64,000 bases of DNA from Chthonomonadaceae bacterium (GTDB taxonomy: Bacteria > Armatimonadota > Fimbriimonadia > Fimbriimonadales > Fimbriimonadaceae). Below the pieces are notes generated by a model, which was given only the letters and a program-made list of their open reading frames with translations, was not told the DNA's origin and ran no database searches. Every line of letters starts with the position of its first letter. The stretch's first letter is position 1. Both the position numbers and the translations under genes were made by a program. Of the stretch, positions 1-10,873 are shown piece after piece. Location: contig CP054189.1 of the NCBI GenBank assembly GCA_015709495.1, forward strand, positions 1,550,001-1,614,000, in the 5' to 3' direction.

Positions 1-348
1 ATGGCTTGCCCCCGACTTCGGCGCTCGAGCAGTCCTCCCAATCGAAGGCTTGGGCGCCCTCAAGCTCGAAAGGACCTGCTACGTTACCTCCGAGGTCGAT
101 CCGCCAGAATCTGGGAGGGTCGCCGGAGTCATTGTGGACGTAGTAGCTCCCTTCTCGGAGGAGGCTGCGCGCAAGGCCCGAGCACTCGTCGACCTCCTTG
201 ACGGCGGTGAGCTTAACTGCCAAGGCCGGTTGTCCGAACGACCGCTGAGACTGAGAATCGGTGTCTCCGTGGGAGAACTCGGAGCACGCAGCGCCCAGCA
301 GCAGACTCAAAGCTGGGACGAGAAAGCCAATGGAGCGCATCAGGTTCA

Positions 349-349
<1 letters not shown>
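1..349 (-). CDS. Exported lipoprotein-like protein, N-terminal part only (beta-propeller candidate)
   Basis: The reading frame is open from an ATG at 349 to the left window edge, so only about 116 N-terminal residues are visible. It begins with a basic start, a hydrophobic core and LLLGAAC, an imperfect lipobox, suggesting export and possible lipid anchoring. It then shows ECSGLARS, YYVHNDSGDPPRFWRIDL and DWEDCSSAE. The set SGL / HNDSG / ID-x-G / WED is typical of uncharacterised secreted beta-propeller proteins. The ATG overlaps the stop of the OGG1-like gene by one base (TAATG), so the two are probably translationally coupled. No function beyond the fold guess can be given. Confidence 0.7.
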
Positions 350-3707
<3,358 letters not shown>

Positions 3708-3750
3708 TTCTGGAGCGCTCCGAGGCGACGGATGAGTTCTCTTCAAGGAC

Positions 3751-3900
3751 CTACCCTTTGCCGTTCCAGTAGCGGTTGACTTCGTCTTCCGTCGTTCCAG
3801 AGGCGCGAAGCTGGGAGACGTGGGGGAAGGACACGTGCCCATCGACCCACATCGCGGCCACCCGCTTCGGATCGAATTGTCCCCATAGCTGGCCCTGCGA
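3751..3900 (-). pseudogene. C-terminal fragment of DUF1559 prepilin (duplicated by the repeat)
   Basis: Encodes the last ~50 residues of the prepilin at 6003-6851 ([18 protein letters not shown] ... NRYWNGKG) with the same stop. Homology ends abruptly at 3900, where the PepSY-like gene's tail begins, so there is no start or pilin helix. It differs from the intact copy by one visible replacement (GQFDPKR here, GRFDPKR there). It is a by-product of the segmental duplication. Confidence 0.9.
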
Positions 3901-3905
3901 GCCGC

Positions 3906-4490
3906 TCAATCGCGCAGGGTGATGAGGGTCGGAAGGCCATCTTGCATGTCGCAGGAGATGGTGGCAATGACTTCGGAACCCACTTTGAACACAGCTCCGA
4001 AGTACCCTGCAGCGTTTTGTTCTTTGCTGTGGCCCTCCCCCGTAAATGTGAAGGAAGAGAGCGTGGCGTTCGCCGGTACGCCGAGCGTCCGAGCCAAGTT
4101 CAGCAAGTGCTGGCGCGCGTCGGCCTCTTTCGTGAAGCGCACCGCGCCCGTTCTTCCGCGACCCTTGAACTGGTCCTCGACCCGCTTGGAGTACTCGAAC
4201 AGAGTGACCTTTCCCGTTACTGAATTGACGTTGGCAGAGTACAGAGGTCCGGAAAGATGCCACTTGCGGCTGGCGGTTGTCTTCACGTTCTTGATGAGAT
4301 GGGCTCGAACAAGCTTGGCATCTTGTTGTGCAAAACCGAGTTGTCGTACGAACACTTCAAGCCTACGGACAGCCTCAACGTGATCGATGTCCCCTGGCTG
4401 TTTGGCAGTTTTGCCCGGGACAAGCACCTGCCCGGGCGCAAGTGCCGAAACCAAGAAGGCGGTTGTCAGTAGGAAACAACTTTTCATCAT
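3906..4490 (-). CDS. Secreted PepSY-like protein, partner of upstream peptidase candidate (cassette 1)
   Basis: A 194-residue exported protein with a clear signal peptide (MMKSCFLLTTAFLVSALAPGQ). It contains two helix-plus-sheet units: DIDHVEAVRRLEVFVRQLGF followed by WHLSGPLYSANVNSVTGKV, then TKEADARQHLLNLARTLGV followed by YFGAVFKVGSEVIATIS. The second strand set, W-x-(L/V)-SG ... (T)G-x-(V/I), resembles PepSY/FTP domains known from peptidase propeptides and inhibitors; that assignment is inference. The ATG overlaps the stop of the peptidase-like gene (ATGA) with GGAGG 5 nt upstream, so the two are co-translated. The same gene order recurs at 7809-10044. It lacks the C-terminal membrane anchor seen in the second copy. 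Confidence 0.75.
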   Translation of the reverse strand: MMKSCFLLTTAFLVSALAPGQVLVPGKTAKQPGDIDHVEAVRRLEVFVRQLGFAQQDAKLVRAHLIKNVKTTASRKWHLSGPLYSANVNSVTGKVTLFEYSKRVEDQFKGRGRTGAVRFTKEADARQHLLNLARTLGVPANATLSSFTFTGEGHSKEQNAAGYFGAVFKVGSEVIATISCDMQDGLPTLITLRD

Positions 4491-5725
4491 TCAAACCTCC
4501 ACCAAGTCGTTTGCGGAGACGGATAGGCAGAACCCGTGTAAACGCCAGACAGGCGCGTGTAGAAATCTCCCCAAACGTGCATTAAATCTACCGGGTTGGC
4601 TGGCTTATTTGAGCCATCGTAAGCTTCGTAAACTTCGAGTCGTGCTTCGTGGACCGTATATCCGTCGGCAAGAGTGCCCCAAAAGGCTTCATTGCAATCA
4701 GCGGTTTGGCCCGCCTGAAACGATATTGCATAACCCACTTCCGCCTGGTTCTCGGGAAACCAGAGATATCCGGTGTAGAAGTTGCCCCCTGGATAAAGCA
4801 ACGCCTCTGCGAAGGAATTGTCCGTCCCTGCGTCGCAGGCGTCCAAGAACGCGACGTTGATCGGAGGAAGCCCCGTACTGTTGAAGGGCGGAAGGCCCGT
4901 CCCGTTAGCTGCAATGCGCGTCGGCTTCAGGGTAAATCCGGTTTGTTGGTAGTTCAGCGGAACCGTGACGGCGAAAGCGTTCTCAGGAGAGATGGCAGGC
5001 GGATTGGGATACGAGAAGTGGTAGTCGTTCTTATCAGTCCAGAAGTGAGTCTGGCTGCCATGGGTATGGACGTAGAAAACGTTCACATCTGAAAGAGCTT
5101 GCAGAAGGTCGACCTTGTCCCAACCGAGCATCGTATTTCTGTGGTGATTGCGGTAATTGAGGTTTCCGTAGGGCGCGAAATAGTCTTCGGCGACTGGGAC
5201 GCCGAAGCACTCGTCGCCGCCTGTGGACCACTGCCCCGTGGCCTCTTTCCAGAAGAGAGGTTGACAGTCCAAATCGAAGCGTCCGAAAAGGGAGGCCTTG
5301 TTGTAAACGGGGATCGATATCGATTCCTGGTGAACCACGTTATCCGTGTCCGTGAGTTCGAAAGTCACTTCTACAACGTCGCCGTCGTCGAAGTGAGCAC
5401 TGTCGAACATAATGCGAATCTGCACCTCGTTCACGTAAAGGAACGGGTGCCAAGGCACTTCGTAATCCACAAGGGGTGGGCCTTCGCCGATCCAAAGGCG
5501 AACGTGCGTCAACCCGAGCGTTCCGTTCCAGACGCAACCATAAGCCCGGACTCGAGAGTTTGCCCCGCTAAAATAGTTTGGTGGGCTCGTGTCCTCAGGC
5601 AACCAGATGAGCGTTTCGCAGGGCGCCGGAGCGCCGAAATAACACATCAGAACGAACAGCCCTGAGCATCGGAGCAAGGGCGCCCAACGTGACGATTTGA
5701 GGTGCTTTCTTTGCCCTATCTGCAT
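4487..5725 (-). CDS. Secreted clan CD (caspase/legumain-like) cysteine peptidase candidate, cassette 1
   Basis: I take the ATG at 5725 because a signal peptide follows at once (basic SSRW, then APLLRCSGLFVLMCYFGAPAPC); the frame is open up to 5827. This gives 412 residues. The N-terminal half looks like a beta-sandwich (NYFSGANSRVRAY, IMFDSAHFDDGDVVEV). The second half has a hydrophobic strand ending in His-Gly (VFYVHTHGSQ, H222) and, 75 residues later, a strand ending in Ala-Cys (INVAFLDACDAGTDNSF, C297). Strand-HG then strand-AC is the hallmark of clan CD peptidases; the flanking (A/Y)L-(D/E)-(A/S)C-x-(A/S)G is close to legumain. The paralogue at 8893-10044 conserves both motifs. Family assignment is inference. 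Coupled to the PepSY-like gene. Confidence 0.72.
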   Translation of the reverse strand: MQIGQRKHLKSSRWAPLLRCSGLFVLMCYFGAPAPCETLIWLPEDTSPPNYFSGANSRVRAYGCVWNGTLGLTHVRLWIGEGPPLVDYEVPWHPFLYVNEVQIRIMFDSAHFDDGDVVEVTFELTDTDNVVHQESISIPVYNKASLFGRFDLDCQPLFWKEATGQWSTGGDECFGVPVAEDYFAPYGNLNYRNHHRNTMLGWDKVDLLQALSDVNVFYVHTHGSQTHFWTDKNDYHFSYPNPPAISPENAFAVTVPLNYQQTGFTLKPTRIAANGTGLPPFNSTGLPPINVAFLDACDAGTDNSFAEALLYPGGNFYTGYLWFPENQAEVGYAISFQAGQTADCNEAFWGTLADGYTVHEARLEVYEAYDGSNKPANPVDLMHVWGDFYTRLSGVYTGSAYPSPQTTWWRFE

Positions 5726-5844
5726 GTATCGCCCGAAATCAGTATACAACGACTTTCCTTTCCCCGCAAGAACCTGTTCGCTCTCAAGAAATGTCGGCTC
5801 AGTCCTCCTCGAAACGTACGAGTTCACAGGTCATTGGTTGCAAA

Positions 5845-5876
5845 GTCCCCGTGTGGACGAAACTCGCGTCGGGGAC
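5845..5876. other. Inverted repeat (hairpin) upstream of cassette 1
   Basis: GTCCCCG at 5845-5851 is complementary to CGGGGAC at 5870-5876, with an 18-nt loop. It lies between the peptidase-like gene and the right 258-bp repeat. No T-run follows on either strand, so a terminator role is doubtful. Confidence 0.4.
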
Positions 5877-5894
5877 GAGAATGTGACCTCGACC

Positions 5895-5959
5895 GCAAGT
5901 TCGGGATGCAGCCGCTCCTAGGCATGGCCATCCGCCGCCCCGAGGCGCTGCAAGACTGA
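5895..5959 (+). pseudogene. C-terminal fragment of GNAT acetyltransferase
   Basis: Identical to the last 65 bases of the acetyltransferase gene at 3643-3707 (KFGMQPLLGMAIRRPEALQD and stop). No start or acetyl-CoA loop precedes it; the sequence before 5895 is unrelated. Created by the 258-bp duplication. Confidence 0.92.
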
Positions 5960-6152
5960 TTCTGGAGCGCTCCGAGGCGACGGATGAGTTCTCTTCAGGG
6001 ACCTACCCTTTGCCGTTCCAGTAGCGGTTGACTTCGTCTTCCGTCGTTCCAGAGGCGCGAAGCTGGGAGACGTGGGGGAAGGACACGTGCCCGTCGACCC
6101 ACATCGCCGCCACTCGCTTCGGATCGAATCGTCCCCAAAGCTGGCCCTGCGA
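5895..6152. repeat. 258-bp direct repeat, right copy
   Basis: Second copy of 3643-3900, same orientation, about 97.7% identical by my count. Here the acetyltransferase end (5895-5959) is a headless fragment while the prepilin end belongs to an intact gene; in the left copy the situation is reversed. The ancestral order acetyltransferase -> <- prepilin can thus be reconstructed by deleting 3643-5894. Confidence 0.97.
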
Positions 6153-6851
6153 ACGGGCATCGGGAAAGGCCCCCGACCAACCGTTGTAAGGGGGCAGTCC
6201 CGGAGGCACAGGAACTGCGAACGGGGGCTGGATTCGCGAATACCCGACGGCGTTTCGCACGGTAACGGGAGGTCCGCCATAAGCGGGCGGAACCTGGAGG
6301 TCCTTCATCGTCGCCTCTGCGAACATGATCGTGTTTGCGACGTTATCCAAGGAAGTCGTCGAGATCCCCGAATACCAAGGGAATGGAGTTCCATACAGCG
6401 AACCAACGGTGACGGTATTGAGATACCTGAAGTTGAATCCGTAGCTCGGATTGGCGCCCACAAGGTAGTGATGGTAGCTGTTATTCGGGTCGAAACGCCC
6501 GCGGCATTGAGAATCACTTTGCACGGGGTCTTGCTCGATGTCTTGAGGACAAAGGAACATCTGCTCGTTCTTCGTGTAGGGAAGCAGAAGGATAGGGTAG
6601 TAATGGAACCCATACGAGGTCGGATACGAGTTGTCGCTCGGGTTGTAAGTGAAGAGCGGCATCGCCTTGTCGTCGTTGTCTCCCATATAAAGGAGCGACG
6701 CCACGGAGACTTGCCGCAGATTCGAGAACGTGACGGATTTCTTCGCTGCGATTTTCGCCTGAGCGAAGACGGGAAAGAGGATGGCTGCCAAGATCGCGAT
6801 GATCGCGATCACAACCAGCAATTCGATGAGGGTAAAGGCGCGACGTAGCAT
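6003..6851 (-). CDS. DUF1559-type prepilin / pseudopilin (H-x9-DG family)
   Basis: Type IV pilin-like protein of 282 residues, expected in the inner membrane until processed by a prepilin peptidase. The N-terminus [21 protein letters not shown] is a class III signal: cleavage after A5, then F+1 and E+5 ahead of a long hydrophobic helix. The C-terminus has the family's ...[13 protein letters not shown] signature. DUF1559 pilins are multiplied in Planctomycetes and Armatimonadota, where their targets are mostly unknown. No pilus-assembly genes lie nearby. Its last 150 coding bases lie inside the right 258-bp repeat. Confidence 0.92.
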   Translation of the reverse strand: MLRRAFTLIELLVVIAIIAILAAILFPVFAQAKIAAKKSVTFSNLRQVSVASLLYMGDNDDKAMPLFTYNPSDNSYPTSYGFHYYPILLLPYTKNEQMFLCPQDIEQDPVQSDSQCRGRFDPNNSYHHYLVGANPSYGFNFRYLNTVTVGSLYGTPFPWYSGISTTSLDNVANTIMFAEATMKDLQVPPAYGGPPVTVRNAVGYSRIQPPFAVPVPPGLPPYNGWSGAFPDARSQGQLWGRFDPKRVAAMWVDGHVSFPHVSQLRASGTTEDEVNRYWNGKG

Positions 6852-6975
6852 GAAGCCATTGTTTCGCCCTTACCCCTTGACGCGCCGCCCCAAATGACGG
6901 AGACTTGATCGTCCTAACGAACGATCCGACAGTCCGTTATGTGGGTCAAGGAATCGTTATCCGGCGCAAATGACC
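6852..6975. other. Intergenic spacer with small hairpin
   Basis: Non-coding spacer between the prepilin and DUF1579 genes. GATCGT at 6907-6912 pairs with ACGATC at 6921-6926. Too short for a terminator call and without a T-run. No convincing promoter seen. Confidence 0.3.
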
Positions 6976-7479
6976 CTATACGCGCGTATAGGTCGCCTTC
7001 ATGAACTCCATCCACTCGCCGTTCTCCTGCTCGCCATACGAAGTGAGCGTGCGATGGTTATCGTCGACGATCTCGATGACGTCCTTATAGTTGGCCGTCT
7101 CGCCATCGACCATCATGTTCGGGCCGACGCATCGCAGCGTCATGACTCGCCCGTCGTCGCTGAGCTCGCCTTCGTACTTCCAGAGGTGCGACGAGACGTC
7201 GGCCATCCAGAACCCCCTGTAGCCTCGAAAAGTGACGTCGAAGCCTAGACCGGTCTTGTAGCTCATGGTGTCGCCGCCGGGCATGGTTCCCGATCCTTCC
7301 CCGTGAACCCACAGGGGGCCAAACTCGACGACCGATTCGGAGCCCGTCCCGGTGGCGGTGCTGCCGTCGGGCATCATCATGGTGCTTTCTACCTTCCAGT
7401 TGCCCACGAGCTTCTTTAGCCAGCCGTGCTCCGGCAGTGGCTGCGTCCCGCTGGGCATTTCTTGTGTGTCCGTGCTCAT
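6976..7479 (-). CDS. DUF1579 family protein
   Basis: A cytoplasmic 167-residue protein without signal peptide or membrane segment. The order HGWLKKLVGNWKVE, then FRGYRGFWMADVSSHLWKYEGELS, then MTLRCVGPNMMVDG and EWMEFMKATYTR matches DUF1579, a lipocalin-like beta-barrel family of unknown function. It is separated from the prepilin start by 124 bp and transcribed in the same direction. Its substrate, if any, cannot be inferred from the context. Confidence 0.85.
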   Translation of the reverse strand: MSTDTQEMPSGTQPLPEHGWLKKLVGNWKVESTMMMPDGSTATGTGSESVVEFGPLWVHGEGSGTMPGGDTMSYKTGLGFDVTFRGYRGFWMADVSSHLWKYEGELSDDGRVMTLRCVGPNMMVDGETANYKDVIEIVDDNHRTLTSYGEQENGEWMEFMKATYTRV

Positions 7480-7654
7480 GGGTCAATTATGACGCGGCAG
7501 TAAAGAATGATGCTGAGAGGGTGTCCGAGACCAAGCGGCATCGCCGGCAAGCGTTGCGCCTGCGTCCCGCAGGCATCCGGTAGTCCTGCTGTGTCGCGCC
7601 GACGCGGACTACGCTGAGAACAGCGTCTCACCATAGCCCCGCCGAGCCGTAAAC

Positions 7655-7790
7655 TGCCAGCTCACCAGCATCACCCAAGGCGGGAATACGGTGAAGAGCT
7701 TCACCAACGATGACGCCGGGCGAAGAACGAGCATGGACGTGGACGGGGTGGGAGTGACCACCTATGCCTACGACGACGCGGGACGGCTGT
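7655..7790 (+). pseudogene. Rhs (YD-repeat) remnant, left edge of the Rhs region
   Basis: Reads LTSITQGGNTVKSF, then DDAGRRTSMDVDGVGVTTYAYDDAGRL. From about 7709 to 7786 it is nearly identical at DNA level to 13182-13257 inside the full-length Rhs gene; its first part resembles the other remnant at 20296-20385 (KLTSITQNGG). It has no start or continuation and ends in unrelated sequence just before the PepSY-like gene's stop. Debris from a recombined or degraded Rhs gene. Confidence 0.85.
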
Positions 7791-7808
7791 GTTTGCGGCT
7801 CGACCCTT

Positions 7809-8882
7809 CTACCTGTGCGCATGGCGGAACGCCCGGATCGCCCCAGCAACAACCAGAAGGGCAGCCGCAGAACTTAGCACGACGGTCATTGGATTCCCGC
7901 GCGTGCCTTTCCCTGTCGCTGAGCCGGCGTTAGCTGCGCTCTCTTTATCTGAGGCAACACGCCCCGTGGGAGGCTGCGTGGTAGCCGCATTTGCTGCCGA
8001 GTCTGGCTCTTCGCCTCCTGTTGCGTTGGCATAGTGATTCAGGATTTCGCCGGTGTCGGAAGCTACAACAGCGTCTTCCATCAGCCCATGTATCCAGTAT
8101 CCCAGGGGCATCGTCTTGGACCGATACAGAGCCCTACCGCGCTCGGACAACGGCCCCCACTCAATCAGGCATTGGTAGGCCGGACCCAATACGGTCGGAG
8201 AAGGCCCCACGTCGATAACTTCTCTAGCTGCTTGCACCGCCTGTTCCGTCGTGATGTTCACCGTAGGCGGGGCATAGGTGTAACCGATGAAGCGTTGAAG
8301 CTCCACGATCTCACCTGTCAGAGAGTCCAGGCTGATAATCGCCCTGTTTCCTGCCTGCAGCGTCGAGTAGCCGTTGGGACGATCATCAAACTTAAGACAA
8401 ATGATGACCTTTCCTATATTTCCGTGGGCATCCGGTACGGGGATCGGGCGGTGGCCATAGGAAACGTCTGGACCGAAAGCCCAACCGATGGCCTCGAGCT
8501 TGCGCTTTGCCCTTGTGATCAAATCCGCCTCGTCCCTGTAGAAGGGAGGGCCGGATCTCGGCAAACGCAGCCCATCGGGTCCGTTCACTGCAGAATAGAG
8601 CTTCGAATTGGAGTAACTCCTAATGGCTCCCGTTTCTTCGTCGAGACTGACGATCCTGTCGCCGCCGCTCACACTCCACCGGGCGACCGTCAAGTCAAGA
8701 CGATGCCCGACAACGCGGCTAGCGCTCAATAGCGAAAGATCGCCGGGCGAGATTTCCGGTTCTACACGCTGAAGGAATGTCCGAGCGACTTGGAGGGCTG
8801 CGCTCTCGCTCGTAACCTGGCCATTGACCTCGGCGCCCCAGCAACTGACGATGATGAAACAAAGGAACCTGCATTTGCTCAT
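7809..8882 (-). CDS. Membrane-anchored PepSY-like protein, cassette 2
   Basis: 357 residues: signal peptide (CRFLCFIIVSCWGAEVNGQ), at least two PepSY-like units, and a C-terminal transmembrane helix. Unit 1 runs from TSESAALQVARTFLQ to RWSVSGGDRIVSLDEETGAI. Unit 2 runs from TTEQAVQAAREVI to GYWIHGLMEDAVVASDTGEI; a middle unit (VIICLKFDDR ... IISLDSLTGEIVEL) looks similar. The end is a low-complexity linker, then TVVLSSAAALLVVAGAIRAF and a basic tail, so the bulk would face outside the membrane. It starts 10 bp after the peptidase-like gene, as in cassette 1. PepSY domains often restrain or chaperone peptidases; that role here is inference. Confidence 0.75.
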   Translation of the reverse strand: MSKCRFLCFIIVSCWGAEVNGQVTSESAALQVARTFLQRVEPEISPGDLSLLSASRVVGHRLDLTVARWSVSGGDRIVSLDEETGAIRSYSNSKLYSAVNGPDGLRLPRSGPPFYRDEADLITRAKRKLEAIGWAFGPDVSYGHRPIPVPDAHGNIGKVIICLKFDDRPNGYSTLQAGNRAIISLDSLTGEIVELQRFIGYTYAPPTVNITTEQAVQAAREVIDVGPSPTVLGPAYQCLIEWGPLSERGRALYRSKTMPLGYWIHGLMEDAVVASDTGEILNHYANATGGEEPDSAANAATTQPPTGRVASDKESAANAGSATGKGTRGNPMTVVLSSAAALLVVAGAIRAFRHAHR

Positions 8883-8892
8883 GGTTGCCTCC

Positions 8893-10044
8893 TTAGCGCG
8901 GGTAGTAGGGTAGATACCAGCCTACAGGATCGCTATCGGTGGCGGTATATACGCTCTTGAAACGGGTGTTGTGGTCGCCGTACCGGGCAAGATCCTCATA
9001 ATCCATTTCGCGGGCAGGCGAGTCACAGCGATAGGGTGGGTCGTGATCTACTAGGTCCTTTCGCGCCTTGGTCACCACGTTCCCCGCAACCAACGAGGTG
9101 TACAGCGTTTGCGCCTTGGACTCATATTCGTTCAACCAGACAACGGTGTTGTAAGCTAAAACGCATTGATCCTCCAGCCAGAAACCGTATCCATTCATGT
9201 AGGGGTAGCAAAACCGGATGAAGTTGTTGGTTACTCCGGAGCGACAAGACTCGAGGTAAGCGAGATTGATGCCGGGCTGCTGCGTCGAGTTGAAGGGCGG
9301 AACGCCCGAACCGATCTGGGCAATGCGATCGTATTCGACGGAACCGAACACAGGTGTAGGATCGCCATAAGGGAGCACGCGGGTAGGGAGGCCGTCAATG
9401 ACCAAGCCAGCCTTAATAGAATTCGGAGTTCCGTGTCCATTATAGTAGATCGCGTTCGTGCTGGCCATGCCGGAGCAGAACGCGGCGGGAGACCAATCCC
9501 CAAACAAGGTTGGTCTCTCGTAGGTTGGCCCAATGGTATCGGAAGCAACCAGCGCAGGTTCTCCGAATATACCCGGATCGGGATGCTGGGCGAGCAGTAT
9601 GCGGTTCTTGACGATTACGTCATAATGGTCGGTCCACCATTGCCCGTCCGCATAGATTCGCATTTCCACCCTGACGATGTCTCCAGGAAAGTAATGCGTA
9701 GAGTCAAACATGCAGTAAAGGGATATCTCAGATAGATAAATCCACTTGGGCGGCTGTCCTGATATCGGAATCGTCTGGTCGATGACGATGGTCTCTTCGC
9801 TACCCTTGATAAGCACCAGTTGTGCCCGGGCGATGTGCAGTGTCGGATAGACGACATGGGCATAGAAAGAGGCTCGCGAGTTGGTCCCGCTGAAGTAGTA
9901 GGGGGCGGAAACGGTGTCCGGATGAGGAGTGAACTGAATCGACGCCTGCGCGAGTGCCGTTGCGGCCCACAACCCAACAACCGCACTCCGAGTGAAGAAT
10001 TCTCGGGCGACATTCCATGCGCCCGGCGCTGTTCCTACGCTCAT
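8893..10044 (-). CDS. Secreted clan CD (legumain/caspase-like) cysteine peptidase candidate, cassette 2
   Basis: The ATG at 10044 is preceded by GGGAGGAAAAG and followed by a signal peptide ending ATALAQA, giving 383 residues. It is a divergent paralogue of 4487-5725: shared YYFSGTNSRASFY, YCMFDSTHYFPGDIVRVEM and GVPPFNST blocks. The putative dyad is NAIYYNGHGTPN (H204) and INLAYLESCRSGVTNNF (C267), 63 residues apart. LAYLESCRSG closely resembles the catalytic strand of legumain-type C13 peptidases. The downstream PepSY-like gene begins 10 bp later. The family call is motif-based; whether it is active, and on what substrate, is unknown. Confidence 0.72.
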   Translation of the reverse strand: MSVGTAPGAWNVAREFFTRSAVVGLWAATALAQASIQFTPHPDTVSAPYYFSGTNSRASFYAHVVYPTLHIARAQLVLIKGSEETIVIDQTIPISGQPPKWIYLSEISLYCMFDSTHYFPGDIVRVEMRIYADGQWWTDHYDVIVKNRILLAQHPDPGIFGEPALVASDTIGPTYERPTLFGDWSPAAFCSGMASTNAIYYNGHGTPNSIKAGLVIDGLPTRVLPYGDPTPVFGSVEYDRIAQIGSGVPPFNSTQQPGINLAYLESCRSGVTNNFIRFCYPYMNGYGFWLEDQCVLAYNTVVWLNEYESKAQTLYTSLVAGNVVTKARKDLVDHDPPYRCDSPAREMDYEDLARYGDHNTRFKSVYTATDSDPVGWYLPYYPR

Positions 10045-10289
10045 GTACTTTTCCTCCCGCAGCACCCGTGTGGCAAGGCATGGAAAATCCAGAGGTGCCA
10101 CCGGAGGCGCTTGTGGACAGTATAAGACATAATTGGTGACGAGAGACTATCCATAACGGTATGGGATTCATTCCGGTCATAGGGAGACGGCCACTGAGCT
10201 CCATGGCAAGCTTCGCCAGCAGCCTCCTCTACGAAGGAAACCGTGAAAACGGAGGAGTTCGCCAATAGCCTCCTAGTGGCCTTGGTCTG
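10045..10289. other. Leader/spacer upstream of cassette 2
   Basis: No gene is visible. On the minus strand a TATACT hexamer (complement 10114-10119) sits about 70 bp upstream of the peptidase-like start and could be a -10 element, but no good -35 hexamer is placed 16-18 bp before it. Confidence 0.3.
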
Positions 10290-10430
10290 CCCCCCAAAAT
10301 TGAAGACGTCAAAAAAGTAGTTCTCTGGTTCAAACTGGAGGCAATCATGAAGAAATCGAAGTTCACCGAGGAGCAGATCGTGAGGATTCTGCAGGAGGCA
10401 GCATCGGGCCAGAAGACGCAGGCCTAACTC
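10290..10430 (+). pseudogene. IS3-family remnant: terminal repeat plus truncated orfA
   Basis: TGCCCCCCAAAATTGAAGACGTC is nearly the same as the orfA-side end of the intact IS3 element (complement 21607-21629). At 10347 an ATG opens KKSKFTEEQIVRILQEAASG, matching the intact orfA. An in-frame TAA replaces the CAA of the intact copy (GCC-TAA versus GCC-CAG context at about 10425) and homology then stops near GDHGAS-like sequence. A dead fragment of an earlier insertion on the left side of the Rhs gene. Confidence 0.85.
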
Positions 10431-10837
10431 TGTCGCGACCACGGAGCCAGCGGGCGGTGGCCGTCCGATGAGATAGCTCTATATCCCACGGGTGGCACCC
10501 GGATGGGGTCTACGGGAGCCCTGCCGGGGAGAGTGCCTGCCTCCTTCTGGTACTCCCTCCAGGGTGCTCGTGTTACCCTGCCCGCGAGCCGCGGGCGCTC
10601 CCAGAGCCGAGGGCAGCGGTCTGGAAGATCGCGACAGAGACATAGAAGGGCATCCATTCAGACCTGATCATGGGCTCAGATAGCCAGATCAGCGGTGAAG
10701 CAGATGCTCGGCGGGTGTCGCCGGGCGGCAAGGGCGATGCTGCAAAAGGCGACTTTCGACTTGTTCTCCGCGTGTTCGTGTAGGGCGCGAGGGGTGCTCC
10801 CGAAAAGGGCTCCAAAAAAGCACTCCCAACTTTGGTC
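10431..10837. other. Decayed intergenic sequence upstream of Rhs gene
   Basis: Roughly 400 bp in which I recognise no gene. Reading frames here on both strands show no plausible ribosome binding site or family motif and look like chance openings. Confidence 0.5.
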
Positions 10838-10866
10838 TTGACGTTTTGGAGAATGTGTTGTATAAG
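10838..10866 (+). promoter_or_regulatory. Sigma-70-type promoter of the Rhs gene
   Basis: TTGACG (10838-10843), a 17-nt spacer, then TATAAG (10861-10866): near-consensus hexamers at ideal spacing. Initiation would be expected about 7 nt after the -10, at or next to the Rhs ATG at 10874, implying a leaderless or nearly leaderless message. Confidence 0.75.
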
Positions 10867-10873
10867 TAAGGGC

